Positions 59,922-64,000 of a stretch of DNA of 64,000 nucleotides are shown one piece after another. The DNA is from JAICKN01 sp036489565. GTDB lineage: Bacteria > Acidobacteriota > Terriglobia > Terriglobales > Acidobacteriaceae. The notes below the pieces were generated by a model. The model was not told the origin of the DNA. It was given only the letters and a program-made list of their open reading frames with translations, and made no database searches. The stretch spans positions 1-64,000 of the forward strand of contig DASXFN010000079.1 in the NCBI GenBank assembly GCA_036489565.1. The letters are read 5' to 3'. The translations under genes were made by a program, and so were the position numbers. Numbering within the stretch: position 1 is the first letter of the stretch; each line of letters begins with the position of its first letter.

Positions 59922-60365
59922 CTACTTCTCCGCCGGACTCTTCTTAAACAAGATTGCCGCCACAAACGCCGCCACCGCGCCTATAAGCCATTCCATCCGC
60001 CAAAGCTGAATAGCCTGAAAATCGGCGAAGTTCTCCGCGCTATACACAAATCCCGTGACCAGCGCACCCAGCAGGCAGCCTACGCCAGCGAGGAATGCGA
60101 TTAAAGAAGCTGTGGGGAGGCCCAGCTTCGTCTTGATGTTTTGGAACTGTAGGACATTGAGAAACTGCATTACTTCTATCCAACTGCTTTGGGAAGGGCT
60201 GTCTTGTAATTGGCGGGGGGAGCCACAAGCATGACAAAAGCCAGCGCCGAGCATGAATTCCGTGCCGCAGCGGCACGCAGCAGCCACGGAGGAAGAGGCC
60301 ACCGGCCCTACGACCAGGGGAGGACGCCAGAATTCATGATCTACTTTGTTGATAACTTCCGACAT
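59922..60365 (-). CDS. Zinc-ribbon membrane protein
   Basis: A 147-aa protein with a Cys pattern CRCGTEFMLGAGFCHACGS (C-x-C then C-x2-C), fitting a zinc ribbon at about residues 31-50, then two membrane helices (SLIAFLAGVGCLLGALVTGF and WLIGAVAAFVAAILF). The architecture is common in acidobacterial hypothetical proteins; no function is established. The ATG at 60365 has no strong ribosome site. It is the only minus-strand gene between gltA and the TPR gene. Confidence 0.75.
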   Translation of the reverse strand: MSEVINKVDHEFWRPPLVVGPVASSSVAAACRCGTEFMLGAGFCHACGSPRQLQDSPSQSSWIEVMQFLNVLQFQNIKTKLGLPTASLIAFLAGVGCLLGALVTGFVYSAENFADFQAIQLWRMEWLIGAVAAFVAAILFKKSPAEK

Positions 60366-60523
60366 GAAGCACGCCTTTCCAACTGACAGTGCAAACCTGT
60401 GACCAAATCTAAAACACCACGGTAACTAGATAAGTTATTGATTCGGTACGCGTTTGCTCATCCTGCGATCTCTTCGCAATATGCCTGGGGAAGGCAATAA
60501 TTACGCGAAGCGGCAAAGATTAT

Positions 60524-60555
60524 CGAAAAGAACTACCTGCATTGTGTTCTTTTCG
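60524..60555. repeat. Perfect 10-bp inverted repeat upstream of the TPR gene
   Basis: CGAAAAGAAC and GTTCTTTTCG separated by 12 bases, about 105 bases before the gene start. It could be an operator or a weak terminator for something upstream; nothing decides between these. The rest of the 294-base gap shows no other feature. Confidence 0.45.
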
Positions 60556-60659
60556 GAATCCGCAAAGGAATAACCCTCTTGATTCTCGCGCGGAGCGACC
60601 ACGCAAATCATATAAACTGGCAAAAGACGGCCTGGCGGAACTTAAGAGAGACCTGAGAC

Positions 60660-61871
60660 TTGCGCGTAGCCTATAGATTGGCTTTTGTTTTTTTGCTGCT
60701 TGGCGTATGCCTCGCGCAGACCAACACTTCGCCGCGTACCTCTGTCACCCCAACCTTCCGTCCCAATGATCCCTTAAATGCCGCCGCCTACGAGCACTTT
60801 TACAACCTGGAATACCCTCGGGCGGTCGAAAATTTCCAGCAAATCGTGCAAAGGCACCCCGATGATCCCTTTGCCGTCAATCATCTGCTTACCGCAGTGC
60901 TCATGCGCGAACTTTACCGCATGGGGGCCATGAACAGCGGAGAGTATGCAAACGACAGTTTTATTGGCGATGCCCACCGCGCCGCCGATCCAAAGGCCAA
61001 AGAGCAGATACAGAAACTGGTGGAGCGTGCTGAGGCCCTCGAAGACGCGCGGCTCAAAACCAACCCTAAAGACATAGACGCCCTCTACGCCCGCGGGGTC
61101 ACGCGGGCAAACCTCTCGCTCTATACGGCTTTGGTGGAGCGCGCGTGGTTTTCCGCACTGCGCAACGCAGTCGGCGCCCGGCATGACCATGAGCGCGTAT
61201 TGGAATTGGAGCCCCATTACACTGACGCCAAACTGGTCGTCGGCACCCACCTCTACGTGCTCGGCAGTCTGCCCTGGAGCGTGAAGGTTGCGGTTGCCAT
61301 GGTGGGGTTAAGCGGCAGCAAGGACAAAGGAATTCAATATCTTCAGGACGTTGCCAACTCCAATGGCGAATCCAGCGTGGATGCAAAAATCGTGCTCGCG
61401 CTGTTCTTACGCCGCGAACACCGCTATCAGGAATCCTTGCAGATCATCCGCGGGCTGGCCGTAGCTTATCCGCGGAACCTCTTATTTGCTCTCGAAGAAG
61501 GCAATCTGTTGCGCGCGCAAGGGCACAACCAGGAAGCCGCCACAGTTTACAGAAAAGTATTTCAAGCCGGAAGGGAAGGACACTATCCCGGGCTGCACTA
61601 CGAGTTGGCGGCCTTAAGCCTAGGCGATGTACTGCGCTCCCAAAAGGATTATCGCGGCGCGGCCGCCGCTTACCTTGACTCGGAAGGCGTTAAAGATGCC
61701 GACCCGGAATACAAGCAACGGGCAGCCCTATCCGCCGGGCAAATGTACGACAGTTTGTCCAATCGCAGCCTCGCCATCAAGGAATATCAGGCTGCTCTGG
61801 CCATCGATGGAAAATCCCCGCAAGCTGACTCGGCACGCAAATGCCTGCAAAACCCTTGTCCGGCGCACTGA
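60660..61871 (+). CDS. Secreted tetratricopeptide-repeat protein
   Basis: A 403-aa protein with a signal peptide (LAFVFLLLGVCLAQTN) and helical repeats of TPR type: DPLNAAAYEHFYNLEYPRAV, FQQIVQRHPDDPFAVNHLLT, and at the end SLSNRSLAIKEYQAALAIDG. The middle (residues about 100-220) is helical but less regular. It may be a periplasmic scaffold. The start is TTG with a poor ribosome site, and no ATG or GTG lies near the signal peptide. It stands apart from its neighbours. Confidence 0.83.
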   Translation: MRVAYRLAFVFLLLGVCLAQTNTSPRTSVTPTFRPNDPLNAAAYEHFYNLEYPRAVENFQQIVQRHPDDPFAVNHLLTAVLMRELYRMGAMNSGEYANDSFIGDAHRAADPKAKEQIQKLVERAEALEDARLKTNPKDIDALYARGVTRANLSLYTALVERAWFSALRNAVGARHDHERVLELEPHYTDAKLVVGTHLYVLGSLPWSVKVAVAMVGLSGSKDKGIQYLQDVANSNGESSVDAKIVLALFLRREHRYQESLQIIRGLAVAYPRNLLFALEEGNLLRAQGHNQEAATVYRKVFQAGREGHYPGLHYELAALSLGDVLRSQKDYRGAAAAYLDSEGVKDADPEYKQRAALSAGQMYDSLSNRSLAIKEYQAALAIDGKSPQADSARKCLQNPCPAH

Positions 61872-61937
61872 CAAATTGAACTTTCGGGCCTTCTCCGGCG
61901 TATCATGAAGTGAAACAACCGACAATGGAGGCCGGTT

Positions 61938-62249
61938 ATGTATTGCAACTATTGCGGCAAAGTAATCCAGGACGATGCTCAGCATTGTGCCTATTGCGGT
62001 AAGCGCGTAGGCGGTGTCGCGGGACGCAAACGCCTCATTCGCTCCCGCACCGACCGCAAAATCGCCGGAGTTTGCGCTGGCGTGGCCGAATACTTTGATT
62101 TGGACGTGACCGTGGTCCGTCTTGTATGGCTCATCGCGGGCGTAATGACGGTCGTGGGATGTTTGTCCTACCCCATCGCCTGGATTGTCATGCCTGAGGA
62201 GCCTTTGGCATTGCCCATGCCCTCTGGCTACCAGGTGACGAATCCTTAG
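61938..62249 (+). CDS. Zinc-ribbon and PspC-domain protein
   Basis: A 103-aa protein with a zinc ribbon (MYCNYCGKVIQDDAQHCAYCGK; two C-x2-C pairs) fused to a PspC domain (KIAGVCAGVAEYFDLDVTVV, LVWLIAGVMTVVGCLSYPIA, WIVMPEEP). GGAGG six bases before the ATG is a good ribosome site. PspC proteins sense phage-shock or envelope stress in enterics; small stand-alone forms of this type are common and uncharacterised. Confidence 0.88.
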   Translation: MYCNYCGKVIQDDAQHCAYCGKRVGGVAGRKRLIRSRTDRKIAGVCAGVAEYFDLDVTVVRLVWLIAGVMTVVGCLSYPIAWIVMPEEPLALPMPSGYQVTNP

Positions 62250-62289
62250 TCCGCATCGCCCATGGCAATTGCCGGAATGATTTTTCTGA

Positions 62290-63090
62290 ATGAAGCGAAT
62301 CCGCAGCGCTGACGCCGAAATTGCCTATGACGTGCTGGGCAACGGCCCTCCCGTTATCCTGCTTCATCCTTTTCCTACGAACCACGAAATGTGGCTGCCT
62401 GCCATTCAGCCTCTCATCTCCCGCTTCCGTCTCGTCCTGCCCGATTTGCGAGGCCACGGCGATTCCGAACTGGGAGAAGGCCCGGCACTCATGGAAAAAC
62501 ATGCGGCTGACATCGCCCGCATCATGGACGATGCAGAAATTCGCCGCGCTCCATTGGTCGGAAACTCCATCGGCGGCTACGCCATCTTCGAATTTTGGCG
62601 TCGCTTTCGTGAGCGCGTTTCCGGCCTGGTCTTGTGCAACACCAAATTACAAGCCGACACGCCGGAAGAACGCAACACTCGATTGCAGTCTGCCGCCACC
62701 GTCCTGGAAGCAGGCACAGAGCCATTTTTTGCCAGCCAATTGACCCGCCTCTTAGGTAAGACCACCCAATTCTCTCGTCCTGATCTGGTCGAGGGCGCAT
62801 TGCGCATGATGCAAAAAATGTCCGCCGAAAATGTTGCGATGGTGCAACGCGGAATGGCCGCCCGCCCGGATTCGCTCGCGACGTCGAAAACCATTGACGT
62901 GCCAACGCTCATCATCACGGGAACCGAAGATGCGCTCACCGGCGCTCCCCAGGCGGAAGTCATGCACCAAAACATTGCAGGCAGCGAATTGAAGACAGTG
63001 AACAAGGCTGGACACTATTCCCCGTGGGAACAGCCCGAAGAAATCGGAAGATTGTTGCGGCAATTCCTGGATGCACGCGCCTCGCAATGA
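62290..63090 (+). CDS. Alpha/beta hydrolase
   Basis: A 266-aa alpha/beta hydrolase. The oxyanion region is VILLHPFPTNHEMW, the nucleophile Ser is in LVGNSIGGYAIFEF, the acid in LIITGTEDALTG, and the His in NKAGHYSPWEQPEE. It resembles 3-oxoadipate enol-lactonase and similar esterases, but the nucleophile elbow GNSIGG is shared widely and no pathway gene is nearby. Substrate is unknown. The start is 40 bases after the PspC gene, so the two may be cotranscribed. Confidence 0.9.
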   Translation: MKRIRSADAEIAYDVLGNGPPVILLHPFPTNHEMWLPAIQPLISRFRLVLPDLRGHGDSELGEGPALMEKHAADIARIMDDAEIRRAPLVGNSIGGYAIFEFWRRFRERVSGLVLCNTKLQADTPEERNTRLQSAATVLEAGTEPFFASQLTRLLGKTTQFSRPDLVEGALRMMQKMSAENVAMVQRGMAARPDSLATSKTIDVPTLIITGTEDALTGAPQAEVMHQNIAGSELKTVNKAGHYSPWEQPEEIGRLLRQFLDARASQ

Positions 63091-63601
63091 ATTTTCCCTC
63101 GCAAATCTACGGCTCGTCTCAGGCTTTTACCTTAAGTTATTGATTTCTATGTACTTCTGGGTGGATCAATCTAAGATTTTTCTTGCCTTGCATGTAGGTA
63201 CTTGCCTAAAATTCTTTCAATTTGATTTTGCTTCTTTCCGTTTTCGTTTAGCCATTTCAAAGAGCAAAAATCACTGGATTCAAAAAGCCTGGGGGATTGA
63301 GAAAGAAATGGAATCCTCCGATCTGCCAACCTGCATAAGCTGATTGCGTTCCGGGCAGTACGCAACGGCGGGCACTAACCAATCCGAGAGCACTGCGGGG
63401 CAACCGCAGACACGGAGCGCTGTTTTTTGAAAAGCAGCCGGCGCTGCGTACGGATAGCTGTGTTCATTTGCGGCACACGACGGCTCAAAAACCGTGGAGT
63501 GGCGTGAAGAGGATGAGCGCGGCATGCAAGAGGTCCGGTGGCATTGCAAAGCAATGCTGGCAGGCCAGAAATACCAATCAAAATTCTGGAGAAATCGAAA
63601 A
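63091..63601 (+). other. Hairpin-rich 5' leader region, possible structured RNA
   Basis: A 511-base gene-free stretch before the last gene. The first 200 bases are AT-rich and could hold a promoter. The part from about 63330 to 63570 contains several local stems: TTGCGT/ACGCAA, CTGCGG/CCGCAG nested in TCCG/CGGA, ACGG/CCGT, and a perfect GCATTGC-AAA-GCAATGC at 63541-63557. A ribosome site (GGAGAAA) follows. I could not match it to a known riboswitch class (cobalamin, c-di-GMP-I, TPP, SAH and glycine were considered). An open frame of 90 codons here has no support. Confidence 0.45.
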
Positions 63602-64000
63602 ATGAAGTGGACTCTTCACGTCTCTCGCGTAATCATCTGTTCCCTTATCACTGCTTCGGCCGCATTTGCTGGGGTTTCCATCTCTGCACCATCCAACAAT
63701 TCCAAGGTTGGAACTTCGGTTCAGTTTATCGCTACTTCTGAGTCGCCCTCTTGCTCGAAAGGCGTATCTTCCATGGGGATTTACACGGCGCCCGGGAAGC
63801 TGGTCTATACCACTCAGGGATCCAAACTGAACACCAGCATTACCTTAGGCGCAGGAACTTACAATGCGGTCGTCCAGGAATGGGATGGCTGCGGCTGGAG
63901 CGCCAAGAAGCAGGTCACAATTACAGTTGGCAGCGGCGGTTCATCAGGAGGAAGTTCTCCGGCACCTCCCAGCGGCGCAAATGTTTTTTCCAACCTTCAA
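63602..64000 (+). CDS. Secreted Ig-like domain protein, N-terminal part (continues past window)
   Basis: The frame runs from ATG 63602 to the end of the window, 133 codons with no stop. A signal peptide (VIICSLITASAAFAGVS) is followed by a single Ig-like beta-sandwich of about 85 residues: SISAPSNNSKVGTSVQFIAT, SSMGIYTAPGKLVYT and YNAVVQEWDGCGWSAKK. A Cys pair in the domain (SPSCSKG and DGCGW) may form a disulfide. A Gly/Ser/Pro linker then starts. Similar domains precede larger adhesin-like proteins in this phylum. Start supported by GGAGAAATCGAAAA. Confidence 0.85.
   Translation, partial: MKWTLHVSRVIICSLITASAAFAGVSISAPSNNSKVGTSVQFIATSESPSCSKGVSSMGIYTAPGKLVYTTQGSKLNTSITLGAGTYNAVVQEWDGCGWSAKKQVTITVGSGGSSGGSSPAPPSGANVFSNLQ

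Noticed and set aside
63071..63343. A 90-codon frame after the hydrolase
   Set aside because: It starts inside the hydrolase gene, has biased AT-rich composition (many Phe/Lys), and lies in a leader-like region.
63300..63601. Leader as a known riboswitch (c-di-GMP-I, cobalamin, TPP, glycine, SAH)
   Set aside because: The conserved core stretches of these classes could not be found in order.
1..64000. tRNA and rRNA genes
   Set aside because: No cloverleaf or ribosomal sequence was recognised by eye; a tRNAscan run would settle it.

Overview
The window looks like part of a Gram-negative chromosome from the Acidobacteriota, most likely the Terriglobales/Koribacter group. It has LpxD and TonB-receptor genes. 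It also has several gene types that are common in that phylum: a TonB receptor with an N-terminal carboxypeptidase-regulatory-like domain, a VWFA-related secreted protein, a sedolisin protease with Ig-like repeats, and dispersed palindromes beginning GTCATTCCGAGC. This assignment is inference from gene content; there is no rRNA or other marker in the window. I saw no tRNA, rRNA, CRISPR array, transposase or prophage gene.

Layout. (1) 1-5.6 kb, plus strand: a chemosensory cluster with the tail of a methyl-accepting chemotaxis protein, a CheA fused to a receiver domain, CheB, and a receiver-histidine kinase. (2) 5.6-19 kb: a corrinoid (vitamin B12) region. It holds CobQ, two sets of import genes (binding protein plus BtuB-like receptor; BtuF-BtuC-BtuD), a PduO-type adenosyltransferase, and the remodelling pair CbiZ-CobD. 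Three cobalamin riboswitches sit in front of the import and adenosylation genes. A small AT-rich two-gene islet (16.1-16.8 kb) interrupts this region. It encodes a two-helix membrane protein and a SinR/Cas2-like small protein, and is followed by a perfect 18-bp inverted repeat. (3) 19-21.6 kb: LemA, a nucleotidyltransferase-like protein, a TPM-domain protein and a 69-aa protein. (4) 21.7-26.8 kb: a non-phosphorylative pentose (Weimberg-type) gene set with aldehyde dehydrogenase, FAH-family dehydratase and a YagF/YjhG-type xylonate dehydratase, followed by a GNAT acetyltransferase. (5) 26.8-28.7 kb: secreted VWFA-related and YceI proteins.

(6) 28.7-33.9 kb, minus strand: the envelope/isoprenoid run uppS-cdsA-dxr-rseP, with a ParB-like plus dual-specificity-phosphatase pair inserted between cdsA and dxr. 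(7) 34-37.5 kb: an HtrA-type protease and a large secreted protein of unknown function. (8) 37.7-43.7 kb: a 61-aa protein, the tetrapyrrole operon hemX-hemA-hemC-hemD (its product uroporphyrinogen III also feeds heme, siroheme and corrinoids), and a convergent CCA-adding enzyme with a Lys/Ala/Pro-rich tail. (9) 44-50 kb: two small conserved-looking genes, a 1202-aa sedolisin and LpxD. (10) 50-58.3 kb, minus strand: PlsC, the murein-recycling pair LdcA-Mpl, MgtC-DapF (the DapF lacks its second catalytic cysteine), and a tightly overlapping MtnP-PfkB-glycosyltransferase unit. (11) 58.5-64 kb: citrate synthase, a zinc-ribbon membrane protein, a TPR protein, a PspC-domain protein, an alpha/beta hydrolase, and the start of a secreted Ig-like protein behind a hairpin-rich 5' region.

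Most operons use 4-bp ATGA or GTGA overlaps, so translational coupling is common. The candidates I would look at first are the 16.1-16.8 kb islet, the hairpin-rich leader at 63.3-63.6 kb, the ParB-like/phosphatase pair, and the Cys-to-Ser DapF.
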